Below are positions 43,938-54,382 of a DNA stretch of 64,000 bases, piece by piece (position 1 is the first letter of the stretch; every line of letters begins with the position of its first letter). A program made the translations under genes and the position numbers. The notes beneath the pieces are model-generated. The model was not told the origin of the DNA, did not search any database, and saw only the letters and a list, made by a program, of their open reading frames with translations. The stretch is from Notospermus geniculatus (Eukaryota > Nemertea > Pilidiophora > Heteronemertea > Lineidae): the NCBI GenBank assembly GCA_002633025.1, contig NMRB01000043.1, positions 243,549 through 307,548 on the forward strand, written 5' to 3'.

Positions 43938-46370
43938 CACAATCCACGCTAATTACCACTTGACGAAGGGTTCTACCTTTGGATGACACCAGGGCAAGCA
44001 TTGAAACTATTTCTTGGTTTGTAACGGCCCGCCTTTACGCAATAACGATTTCTTTCTGAGAAATCTTGGTGTGGAGCCTGATGTACAATGCAAACACCCA
44101 ATACTCCCTTCTTCTGGATGTGAGTGACAGGTAGAATGGGCGTTTGTAGTACGGTGTAATATGCACTTAGATGTATGGCAGAAACACCTATCAGAGATGA
44201 TCTCCCATTTTTAGTTGTCGCCTACCCTAACGAAGACATCCACAGAATGTTTTATCTATGGAAGTAATTGTTAGTGGGGAAACTGGTCAACAACATTTTA
44301 GCCTTGAGATGATACTGAGTTTTGCTTTTTCACACACGAATACGAAAAGCATCAAGTGGTATGTTGTCAGCCGAGGGTCAGACTGGAAATGTAGGATCAG
44401 TGTATATCAAGAACACCGAGTGAACCAAACAAACAAACACTATACGTAAGATGGACCACAAGTTGGTCGCACAAGTGGCTAGACACCGCGATAACGGAAG
44501 GAAATGGTATGTCCTTTCAGTCTCTGGCATACCTTGTTAATAAGGTGTCTTTGACTACAGTGCATTGTTCTGATCAAAAAGCTCATGTGGTCAAAAAACC
44601 CTCTTTCACATTGACAGGTGCTGTGAGCGATTCCACATTTATTCGACGTCTTTTCCGTGTTGCACAGCGTCAAGGACGTCGTGACGCGACAACAATTGCG
44701 TTAGTGCTCTGTTTTTGACGTCTTCGGTACAACCGTTTACAGCGCCGACCGGTTGGCTAAGAAATGATGCGGGTTCCTCATTAGAAAACCGGTAGCCGCG
44801 TGCTGGTGGCCAAGTCACGACGTCACGAAACCAGGATGTGGTCAGCACGGTCTATGATCTTGCCACGTGTCGTCGTCCCGATTTCAAAGTTGTCATTAAA
44901 ACCTTCCTGAAATTTGCACTGGACAAAAGATACATGTAAAAATTCAACGCATGGTTTGCAGCGGCAACAAAGTACACAACAACGAAACTCAAGTTTCTGA
45001 CGTCTGGGTAGCGTTCTTCCCATCCATGTGTAAACACGTTCCAGAAAAAATGATCTAACGGATAAGCAAGCATGAAGAAAATAAAAGCAGTTGACATTGT
45101 AACAAGCATGACTGTTATGTCGGAATCGTCATTCTTTCTGGATGATCCGAGATTTGTTATATCACGTGTTCTTAGCTTATAAAGAATTGCAAGATTCCCA
45201 AATGAAACCAGAATTATTGGGATGTAAGCATCAGACACCTGGTAAAGTAGATCTTGCATGGTAACGACCCATGGCGGGAACCATTTCGGGAGCAAGCACA
45301 TTTCGTGGTTAATTTCTTTCGGCGGGTAGAATTCTGTCCACAGGAAACTAAAATAAATGGGAATATGTATGCTGATGTTACCTGCTAGCATTATCTTTGC
45401 TTTTTTCAAAGTACAGTAGGTCGAGGCAAAGAGTGGAAAACATACAGCTACGACTCTGTCGAGGGTGAGAGTCACCACGCACCAAACAGCAACACCAGTA
45501 AAGTAGTATCCATTGAAGACATATTCTTTACAAAATACTTCTCCCCACGGAATGACCAACTCTGGAGCATTTTGCATTATTACAGCATGAATAATATCAT
45601 TAGAAGCAAGAATATCTGCTACTGCAAGTGCTTTGAAATGGAAAGAAGCGACAGGGCTATTTTTATGTACTATCCCTATTGTGAAGAAAGCAAGTGAATT
45701 ACCTACGAACCCCACGACCAGGAGCACACATGGAAGATATAGCGAAAACAAATCCATCAACCATAAAAATATAGTGTCGCTGCCGTCAATCGTTGTGAAG
45801 AATACTGACGTACCGGTACTGTATTCGATTTCTGAATCCATTCTTGAAGCTAAGTATTACTGTCCTTCCGAATACCGTGATCTCTGATCTGACTTCAAGT
45901 GCTAATTTGTGACCGCCACCGAGAATACTATTCCAACTGCACTGCGTGGTCGAGGGTCGCGAACAAACTATCTTGACTGAGAGCCAACGTTGATAAAATG
46001 CACAGACTTCGTACAGGTTATAGTGTCAGTGGTTTGGAACCGAAGGCAACATTTCGTTTTAACCAAAGACGTGGCGCGGGAAACGACGAGGTATACCGGG
46101 AATGACTAGTAAAGGACTTGTGGGACATGGTATCGGCGGGCTACTTCCTGGCTAAATGAATCTGCCACTTAAAGCCTGCTCCATTGTTAGTTACAGGAAT
46201 TCACAGACCGATGTGAAGCAAAGCTTCGGCAAATTTGGCATCAAAGGAATCTAGAAATAGACCGCTACTGCGCGTGTAAAATTTCGGGTTATTTTTGCTT
46301 CACGTTTGGATCAAAGAATATAATAATACCATGAATAACATAGTCAGAGGTGTGAAGATGAAAGTAAGCA
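43938..46370. repeat. Segmental duplication unit containing GPCR copy G
   Basis: This is the second copy of the unit at 41098. Similarity to sibling 5' flank stops abruptly near 46350-46370 at atagtcagaggtgtg, which marks the distal edge of the array. Confidence 0.85.
44852..45841 (-). CDS. Rhodopsin-like GPCR, array copy G (329 aa)
   Basis: Intact single-exon receptor and the copy nearest the calbindin-like gene. It shares all F/G subgroup marks, but ECL2 is TEFYPPKEINHEMC, like copy B. It has a two-residue insertion near the N-terminus (STGTSVF), probably from slippage in a taccggtac stretch. The tail is RRHVARS. The 5' flank with duplicated text runs to about 46350. Confidence 0.93.
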   Translation of the reverse strand: MDSEIEYSTGTSVFFTTIDGSDTIFLWLMDLFSLYLPCVLLVVGFVGNSLAFFTIGIVHKNSPVASFHFKALAVADILASNDIIHAVIMQNAPELVIPWGEVFCKEYVFNGYYFTGVAVWCVVTLTLDRVVAVCFPLFASTYCTLKKAKIMLAGNISIHIPIYFSFLWTEFYPPKEINHEMCLLPKWFPPWVVTMQDLLYQVSDAYIPIILVSFGNLAILYKLRTRDITNLGSSRKNDDSDITVMLVTMSTAFIFFMLAYPLDHFFWNVFTHGWEERYPDVRNLSFVVVYFVAAANHALNFYMYLLSSANFRKVLMTTLKSGRRHVARS

Positions 46371-46746
46371 GAAAGATGCTACTAACTTTTTATCGTTAAT
46401 TCTCAATAGACTCTGACATTAGCGCCACGGGTAGGCCCCTCCAACGACACCCAAGCTTCAGTCAAGTCAATTCAGGTCAGCACTGAGCACTTGTGCTGGT
46501 GACAGCCTGCTGGCTTCACCCAATGCCTTCAAGCAAAGGGCTTTGTTTAACAACCCATGTTTCCTGATAACGATAACATTGGCAATAACAATAGCCAACC
46601 TGTAATGAAATGACACCATAGATGTACACGCACAGTCTTGCTCACGCATTGGGAATTCGTTGGAATCGAGCACCCATCCAAGTCTGCTTGTTAATGTGTA
46701 CCATTAGTGTACGACTATCTAAATGTAGAAAACAGTGTGGACGTAC
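46371..46746. other. Short gap between GPCR array and EF5 exon, no gene seen
   Basis: Translating the minus strand in three frames shows no EF-hand loop, although the calbindin-like gene would need its EF6 here or further downstream. I see no repeat structure. Confidence 0.5.
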
Positions 46747-46818
46747 CCTTCCTTCTCGTTCCAAGACATCCTTCATTAAAGCTATGAGCTCCTCGCTCTC
46801 AATCTCACCATTCCCGTC
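46747..46818 (-). CDS. Calbindin/calretinin-like gene, EF5 loop exon
   Basis: A 24-residue exon (72 nt, phase 0 at both ends) that carries the loop DGNGEIESEEL and the exiting helix LIALMKDVLE. With the preceding exon it gives YDRDGNGEIESEE, a canonical EF-hand with Asp at positions 1 and 3, Asn at 5 and Glu at 12. Acceptor tttacag|GAC, donor AGG|gtacgt. It aligns with EF5 of calretinin (LTSEEFNAIF.. region). No downstream partner exon was found; reading through the donor gives about 33 more codons before a stop. Confidence 0.88.
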
Positions 46819-46977
46819 CTGTAAAGGAACGAAGTTGTAGAGCTAGTAGGGCTACGCCTGACCATGAACACTTCGTGGTCACCCAAAGCATCAAGAATCG
46901 CCTTTCGTTGTCTCATAATCATAGCACTTTAGTCAAATTCGGCGGCAATGTACTCGCCGTGGAACAGAACAACTTAC

Positions 46978-47022
46978 CCTGTCATAGTGAGAGAAAATGT
47001 CATTGAATGCCTCCTTCGTTAG
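46978..47022 (-). CDS. Calbindin/calretinin-like gene, EF5 entering-helix exon
   Basis: A 45-nt exon for LTKEAFNDIFSHYDR, phase 0 at both ends, acceptor tttccag|CTA, donor AGG|gtaagt. Together with the 72-nt exon it forms one EF-hand. The EF3 pair at 54383/54109 has exactly the same 45 + 72 nt split, so the split predates the duplication of the EF-hand units. Confidence 0.9.
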
Positions 47023-47539
47023 CTGGAAAAAGCAAAAACAAATTCATCATCAAATCATCTTCGTACTCGCCTTTGACATCACGGATGAGGTCAGACCGAT
47101 CAGCGTACCAACTGTGGAGATGGTAGAAAGACCAACAACATTTGGATCGGCAGATCCTCAGCCACATCAAACCCGTCGCATGTCGTCAACCGTAGGCCAT
47201 CGTGATAGTGCATCAACTGAACTGAACCGGCGGGGGGGGGGGTCATTTTGGGCTATTCATGCTTTGGCGACCGACGATTCACCTGTTACCCAGTGGGGGC
47301 ACTCGCCTGATAATTACTCTGTTGTAAGCTGGGCCAACGAATGCCGAAAACGTGTTTCACGATCCTACACATGCTGACTGTCAAATGGCGAGCCGTGAAT
47401 CGAGCACTTCGTGTATTTTCTTAAGAAATGCGCCATTGCCGGCGGTATTTGGTATAGGCCCTACTGGAGTTATGTTACCGGTTACGATAAGGCAGTGGAG
47501 TTTGACAAGTTGTACACTGAGGATGTTAATCACACTTAC

Positions 47540-47594
47540 GCTCCCTTTGCCACTTTGAAACTGTCCTAGGAAGTTTTCTTCGACAGGCAACAGT
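47540..47594 (-). CDS. Calbindin/calretinin-like gene, EF4-EF5 linker exon
   Basis: A 55-nt exon for LLPVEENFLGQFQSGKGS. The LLPVQENFLLKFQ text is a signature of the calbindin/calretinin/secretagogin family at this position. Phase 2 in and phase 0 out; acceptor ttttcag|A, donor AGC|gtaagt. It accepts either upstream EF4 exon: AA + A gives Lys in both cases. Confidence 0.92.
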
Positions 47595-49480
47595 CTGAAA
47601 ATGCAAATTTAATTACTAATCAATCAGACAACCAAATGGAAATAATTAGGATTAAGAAACATGCAAAAAAACATTGAAAAGGGTAAGAGCGTCGCCCCCC
47701 GCCCCCTCGAAAAACAACGAAAAATCGAAAAGAAGTCGACCGATAGAATTATTCACTGCCATTTTGCATCAATATGTCGAGTTGGTCCTGTTTATGAGAA
47801 TAACAAAGGATGAACGAATGCCTCGAACATTATTCTACATACATGTATGTTTAACTTTATTGAGGGATAATTAATTATCGAAATGGATACTGGTTGTTGG
47901 TTCACACTGGTTCGTTGAAAGCGCTCTGGCCTCCTTGGACAGCGGGCTAAGGCGCGAAAATGTTAGATTTAAAGGTTGTGCTCATGCATTTGAAGAGAGA
48001 AAATTGATTAAAAAACATTTGCATGGTGATGATAGAGCGGACATCATTCGTAAGGTGCGGACAGTCGCTGAATGCATTTCAAAACATGACGTAGACCATA
48101 TTATATTTCCTTCAACCAGTACTCTTTACAGTAGGTAACATGGTGGGTCATCAAACGAAGTACCACACAATCAATCTTGACAGAACAACGTCACATTTTT
48201 AAACAACACTTCACCAGGCAGCTGGATATGCGAAGATCATTCTGTAGAGGGCGTGTTGATAGCGTAGAAAGGAATGAGATAGACAGACCAGGTAAACCGC
48301 CAACTAGGACTACCAAAGCAAAGGTCGACGCTGTCTTTTTACAGTGTGTGGCTCTAGAAAGCGTCCCACGACAGCATAAACATCCCGATATGAACTGCAC
48401 AAAACCATGACATGCAACGCCATTGCTGCAAGGGAATGACTTGTAAAGTATGTTATGTCAGCTCCTTTATTAAAGTAGGTCACCTAACGAGAGACTTACG
48501 CTGCGGACTGTAGGGTTAATGCATCATACAATCGATATGACACGCTTTTGATTACTGACGTATTTTTATAAGGAAGAGGTTAACACACAGTACCATCAGC
48601 ATACCCTGGACAATTTTTACGACATCGGATAAAAAATCGTGCAAATGGACGCTAGAAAAATCTCCCAAAAAGCAATTTAGAAATCCTGATGCATGTTACA
48701 ACTTGTCTTACTTTATACATCGGTGTCAGTACTACAGTTCACAGGAGTGCGTATAGACAGTGGTACGGGAAACCATACACATATTTCAAGTGAAAGATAG
48801 TTGATATTTGTATCTTATTCATCCATTTATCACCCAGCGGCCAATTCCGACAGCAGATTCGTGCGCATGCCCACATGCAGTAACCATGTTGGGATATATG
48901 GGCATGCGCAAATGAAGCAATGTCCGCCTGGATGATGAATGGATGGAAAGATTCGACCCTGTTCTGTCGGTAACGAGATATCGTGCCAAAGAATGGATGC
49001 TCCAAATGGTCGGAAGGAAAGGAGAAGTTGTCTACATACTTCAGATCTTATTTCATACAGAGAAAGAAATACATGTAGTTTGTTGAAGGTTAGGTGAATA
49101 GAACAAGAATGTTGATAGGTTTTGGTTCATGACGTCATCGTGAGCCTGGTTGATGTATAATATCCACACACTGCCGCCCCCATATTCGCTGCGGAGTACA
49201 AAGTGCAGACCCACATCATCGATCAACGTACATGTATATATACATGTACATCCACGTACTGTTTTGACTGTTTTCTATCGATAACTTTTACATGTATGAT
49301 GATATAATGCAAACGACGCCAACTTTGTCCAAAATAGCCCAGTAGACATCTCGACCTTTCCTATACATTCCATGAATTCGACCATTCAGTGCATGATATG
49401 ATGCCAATATTTTAAAAATGGAAAAATTTGAAGAGGAAGAAAGCCTGAAAGCATTGAATCATAACCATGATTAAGCTTAC
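47595..49480. other. Intron of the calbindin-like gene
   Basis: No exon or repeat can be supported here. It includes acatgtatgt-type simple sequence and a short inverted gggcatgcgca. Confidence 0.6.
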
Positions 49481-49578
49481 TTTGACAATTCGGCCAGTTC
49501 GATTTTTCCGTCTCTATTGGTATCATAAAGATCAATGATAGTATCTCTATAACCGTTGATCATTTGTGGGTTGATGGC
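49481..49578 (-). CDS. Calbindin/calretinin-like gene, alternative EF4 exon b
   Basis: A 98-nt exon for AINPQMINGYRDT.. and the loop DTNRDGKIELAE, an EF-hand with Asp, Asn and Asp at positions 1, 3 and 5 and Glu at 12. Acceptor cttccag|GCC, donor TCAAA|gtaagc. It has the same length and phases (0 in, 2 out) as exon a just upstream. The two proteins differ mainly in the entering helix and at loop position 4 (Arg versus Gln). Confidence 0.92.
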
Positions 49579-49644
49579 CTGGAAGTGAAAGAACTATTAG
49601 AAATGACGACACCTAAACTGCTTCGGGAGTATCCCCTAACTTAC

Positions 49645-49742
49645 TTGGACAGTTCTGAGAGTTCGATCTTCCCATCCTGGTTGCTGTCATACAGCTTTAT
49701 AATAGTTTGTTTATAGTCACTTAACATTGACGGGTTGATCGC
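49645..49742 (-). CDS. Calbindin/calretinin-like gene, alternative EF4 exon a
   Basis: A 98-nt exon for AINPSMLSDYKQT.. and the loop DSNQDGKIELSE, an intact EF-hand. Acceptor ttttcag|GCG, donor CCAA|gtaagt. It is separated from exon b by only 66 bp. Inclusion of both exons would shift the reading frame, because 98 is not a multiple of three, so the pair should be used one at a time. Confidence 0.92.
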
Positions 49743-50011
49743 CTGAAAATGATAGAGAAAGTGAAATGACTGGTTCACGTGTTTGTTATTCTCTACATTC
49801 AGCTACATGTACATGTATCTACACATCAGGAGACGGCATCAACAGAAAGAAAGAGAAACAAAGACAAACGTACCTACCATAAAAACATGCTTTTAAAGCG
49901 AAAAAATCCTGTACTCATTCATGAAGAGATGATTACTGCACGTTGACGAACTCTGTATACAGTATGTCTATATAACTGGACTCAATCTTTACCGAGGCAC
50001 GGACGAGCCTA

Positions 50012-50250
50012 AAGGCCCGTTTACACATGCAACTTTTCATATGCAACTTCATGCAACTTGTTGCATAAACCTGATGAGACCAAAAAGTTTCATAAAAGTT
50101 GCATGTGTAAACGGGCATGCAACTTGTTGCAACTCGATCACGCTGGATGTTGCATCGATTTTTCTATGTGTAAACCGTTCCAGGTAGTTTGCAACAAGTT
50201 GCAAGTTGCTGCAACTTGCAACTTGATGCAACCTAGTGTAAACCGCCCTT
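50012..50250. repeat. Fold-back element built from gcaactt repeats
   Basis: The ends aaggcccgtttacac and gtaaaccgccctt are near inverted complements. The interior is composed of many atgcaactt / aagttgca blocks in both orientations, so it can fold on itself in several ways. Confidence 0.85.
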
Positions 50251-50820
50251 AAGCATATTTCAGGCCATGTGGAAAATTCGGTTGCGGACGGGGCAGTCTT
50301 ATCAGCTAACACCTCAAAAGGGATGGACAGTTTAAGAAAGTGGGGCTCAGTGTCAATCGTCCTTCCCTGATTTGTCAAAAGTATCATTGAAGAGAGAGAG
50401 AGCCCCATTTTGTCTGAAGCGATTGTCATCTGGCCTCTCAACATGAGCTTTTTAATGAGGGACGTTGTTGTTGTGAACAGTTCGAAGCAATGCACTTCTA
50501 TTTCTTTCAATGGCACCGTAGTCTGAATGGTTTTCAGTTTATTTCTACGACATCCACACCAAATCCATGCTGGCCAAACGTTGCCGATTGGATTAGCACA
50601 ACTCGACCGACACCTGCCAGTGGCCATGATCATCATCAGCTTCACTTGACTCAATTCGCTATCGAACAATTGATTTACTTCACACAAACAATGCACTTGT
50701 TGGCAACACGTCGGAGGACATGATTTTTTTGTCGCGGTGATCGGCATGTTACAAAATAGCTGCTGTGGATGGTGTGGTTCGGAGTAACTGGTGCCTGTCC
50801 GGATGATTCCTACACGGACT

Positions 50821-51764
50821 ATTGTCACATGTTTGTCTATTTAAACTACCATGCAGTGATTCTACCGACGCTCGTCACCACGCTTCTCTGCTATACTAAG
50901 AAAGCACTTCCTTCAGTGCACGACATAGGATCCGAGAACATGAAATACGTTTACATCAGGTTTAGAAGGATATTCGAACTGATCATGGAAATAAGATATT
51001 TACAATCATTTTGCAGCTGAAGAGCTATTCTGAAAGTTCTGTCCGAAAAAGAAATTGGAATGATGAAGAGAGAATGATTAGTTGAGTATGGAAAACAAAA
51101 AAGAACTTTTTTGTTGAACACGTCAAGACGAAATGTTGAAGTGACTGACAAAACTAGCTATAAAGCATTCTAAAGTGCAAAATAATGGAATGAACTAGCA
51201 GTGAGTTTGTGTAATCGACATAAAACCCATGTCTTGCAATTATTACCAAGGTAAGAATTATTTACTACCATGGTAGAAAATATTTACTAGCATGGTAGTA
51301 AATAATTACAGCATGGTGGATTTATGGCAGGGACGGCTTGCGATATATTGTCACATGTTTGTCTATTTAAACTACCATGCAGTGATTCTACCGACGCTCG
51401 TCACCACGCTTCTCTGCTATACTAAGAAAGCACTTTCTTCAGTGCACGACATAGGATCCGAGAACATGAAATACTTTTACATCAGGTTTAGAAGGATATT
51501 AGAACTGATCATGGAAGGAGGATATTTACAATCATTTTGCAGCTGAAGAGCTATTCTGAAAATTCTGTCCGAAAAAGAAATTGGAATGATGAAGAGAGAA
51601 TGATTAGTTGAGTATGGAAAATAAAAAAGAACTTTTTTGTTGAACACGTCAAGACGAAATGTTGAAGTGACGGACAAAACTAGCTATAAAGCATTCTAAA
51701 GTGCAAAATAATGGAATGAACTAGCAGTGAGTTTGTGTAATCGACATAAAACCCATGTCTTGCA
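50821..51764. repeat. Spaced direct duplication, two 418-bp copies
   Basis: Segment 50821-51238 (attgtcacatgtttgtc start, cccatgtcttgca end) repeats at 51347-51764 with few substitutions. The 108-bp spacer has tactaccatggtag-type palindromes. A frame of about 65 codons stays open in both copies but shows no known domain, so I do not call it a gene. Confidence 0.93.
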
Positions 51765-52439
51765 CTCTCATCAACTCAAGTGTCCAAATGCAGGTCTAAA
51801 ACATCACTACTGTGTGTAAGGTATGGTGTGGAGAGAAGGAGCAGGAAAAGGGACCAATTTCCCTTTTCCCATCTGCGTACGGTTGGACATGGCCATGGGG
51901 CGATTACTTATGATATTTTGATAGATTTTCTACACTCGTGTATTGTTAGAGATGTAGTGGATACAATGTACAGTTGTGCAGGTTGTCATGGCCCAGACCC
52001 GCGTATCGAATTATACTTCCAGCTTACCACATGCAACACGTTCAGGCAGCGTGAAGAATGAGTGTATGTACAGAATGAATGGACACCCGCCTCATCGTCG
52101 TCATCTTGTAATTGCAAGTCTATCAACTCCTTTCATACACAAAGTAAGCAATGATTTGTACATGTGCAGAGATGCTCCTTGAGTTTCCTTCTAAAAGATG
52201 TTACTAAAAATAACCATCTGACAATCATTAGTGGTTTAGAGACACTCACAGCTTCGACACACAAGTTCGGGTCTCACAGCACCGTCATGACCGTAGTCGA
52301 GGTGTCTGTCTGTCTAAATCGTGCTGCCTTCGTCGAAAGTGAGTTACACCACCAGGTTGTCATGCTCCTTGATGTATTCAATGATGTACTGACAGATGAC
52401 AGTTCCACGAACACAACCATCGGCAAGTCTGTGACCAGC

Positions 52440-52531
52440 CATCCTCCCATCGCAGAGCTTTGGTCTCGCTCCTCTTCTTATGCTCGAGTGTATGAAGAGG
52501 AGCGAGACCAAAGCTCTGCGATGGGAGGATG
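52440..52531. repeat. Perfect 37-bp-arm hairpin flanked by a 9-bp direct repeat
   Basis: The arms catcctcccatcgcagagct.. and ..agctctgcgatgggaggatg are exact complements over 37 bp with an 18-bp loop. The 9-bp gtgaccagc stands directly outside both ends (52431-52439 and 52532-52540). Confidence 0.92.
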
Positions 52532-53136
52532 GTGACCAGCAGGTGGTTTTCATGTCAAAATCAACTATGACGGTTCAAGAAAGCCGATCATATCCGATGT
52601 TAGTTTAGACGTGATCACCATTCACGACGACAGGAACAGTGCATCACTGAATACGAAGAACTTGAACTGTTGGTTGACCATCACGTTAGACCGAGGGTGT
52701 ACATGCAACATTTCACGTCTGAACAAACCAATTGTGATTATCAGATGGTGTCAACTAAAGGGACGTCGAGTGTAAAACACATGCCATAGAATGCAACTAC
52801 CACTACTGACCAGGTAGAAGCGTCTGGAGAGCTTCTTAAAGAGACTCTTGAAAGGTGATGTTTGTTTCTTCTCCTTGTCCTGGAAGTATTGGAAAGGGCA
52901 AGACGATAAGGGACTTCTTTTCGTGTTATAGCTGTATCATTAAACCCCTGTGATCGGCGGTGGAGTGTATTGTCATAGTTCCATGCTTGTATATTTGAAT
53001 ACAGACTGAGGTATACAGATAGTCGGGCTAGGGGAAAACAACAGGTCTACATGATCATCATATTGAACTATCGTAACTTACCCCATGGAAGTATTATTAA
53101 GTCTTCATAATACCTCCATGGTTACCCCCGTAAGAC

Positions 53137-53274
53137 ACCAGGGGTAGCGAGCATAAAGGGGTCGTAACCCTACGTCTGACCTAAGCCAGGCGTAGTGCTC
53201 GTTGTGGCCCTTGCACTACGCCTGGTTTAGGCCTGACGTAGGGTTACGACCTCTTTATGCTCACTACCCCTGGT
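53137..53274. repeat. Fold-back element with about 62-bp arms
   Basis: The arms accaggggtagcgagcataa.. and ..tgctcactacccctggt pair over about 62 bp with a few mismatches, around a 14-bp loop (tcgttgtggccctt). It is a hairpin-type MITE without coding capacity. Confidence 0.92.
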
Positions 53275-54108
53275 ACGTATTGGGATCCGTTAGCCTCACT
53301 TCGCCTATAAGCGCTGCTCCACGTGGGAGTCATTTTCCCGTGTAAGTTGGCTTTCTATGGGCAACTTAACCATAGAAAGCTGAGGGCGGCCTTGTGGCCA
53401 TTGGTCTCAGCGCAAGATGTAAGAAAACCGGAAATGATGAATTGCCCATTGAGAGCCAACTGCATGCCAGCAGAAATCTCTCTCGTGGAGCAGCGTCTTC
53501 ACAAAATGTCTTGAGATTCATGTCGTTCTTGCTTCACCAAAGGAGAAATGTAAAATGCCTCGGGAGCCCACCGCCACTTCCCAAAAGAATAGCCTTCACG
53601 AGAGGGACTACCACACGAGGAGGTACAAAAGACATGACTGTGAAAGCATTTCTCAATGTCAACGATAGACATGACCACACCACACAAAAAGCTGTTGAAA
53701 ATACAAGAAATTAAATGAAATCTCGTCCATTATAGCATTCCTTTCATCAACATCAAACTCGTCACCAGAACGTGGTTATCAAAATGATCACCAGGCGGAG
53801 CAGGGGAAGGCTCTAATTTTCCCTGGCTGAACTCGCCGTTTTATACAGTACCGTGTGTTTCCAATGTAGAATCTACTTGTAGGACAAACAAAGCACGACT
53901 TCCTGCCATGAATTATTTGGTTACCACTGACAGCAGTCGACACTGGTCAACATACATGTGATCCAAGACACTCCTGCAGCTTGTTCTACATGTATACTAT
54001 CTAATGGTTTGTAGAGTAGACCGATTAAACCTCCCTTGCAGAAGGTCCAAGGAACTCTTGGTCGTTTTCTCCATGTTACCGCCAGGTGGTTAAAGAAAAA
54101 CGATTTAC

Positions 54109-54180
54109 CTCTGCATTGTGCAGCAGCAAATCTCGTAAGAATCCTTCAAGTTCGTCAATTTCGAGGTATCCACTTCTATC
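54109..54180 (-). CDS. Calbindin/calretinin-like gene, EF3 loop exon
   Basis: A 72-nt exon for DRSGYLEIDELEGFLRDLLL.., completing the loop DKDRSGYLEIDE with the upstream exon. Phase 0 at both ends, acceptor ttttacag|GAT, donor GAG|gtaaat. The FLRDLLLH text is like EF3 of calbindin-32 and secretagogin. Confidence 0.92.
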
Positions 54181-54382
54181 CTGTAAAAAAAGATGTATAT
54201 TCAGCCCGATCAATCAGCCAATCCCCTGGTAGAAACCTGTAGTTCCATATCTGACCACCAGACGGCCGTTAGTTTCGACTCTCACAGCTAGGAGGCTCTG
54301 TAGCAGTTAGATGCAAAGAACGAGCAATATGATTGCTTCCAACAGAAAATCGGCTTCAACCAATCACTATACTTCCCCTTAC

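Larger units (their letters stand above)
49743..54108. other. Intron of the calbindin-like gene, rich in repeats
   Basis: No further exon was found on the minus strand. The intron holds fold-backs at 50012-50250, 52440-52531 and 53137-53274 and a direct duplication at 50821-51764. Confidence 0.6.

Noticed and set aside
46467-46673. A minus-strand frame near the expected EF6 position
   Set aside because: It has no EF-hand loop or family text, and the best acceptor (ttcattacag) leads to early stops or unrelated sequence.
46850-46940. A minus-strand stretch resembling an EF-hand loop (LDALGDHEV)
   Set aside because: The loop lacks Asp/Asn at the required spacing and has no terminal Glu. It lies in the intron between two good exons.
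52440-52531. The perfect hairpin as a structured small RNA or microRNA precursor
   Set aside because: Perfect arms with flanking direct repeats fit an insertion or artefact better. There is no transcript evidence.
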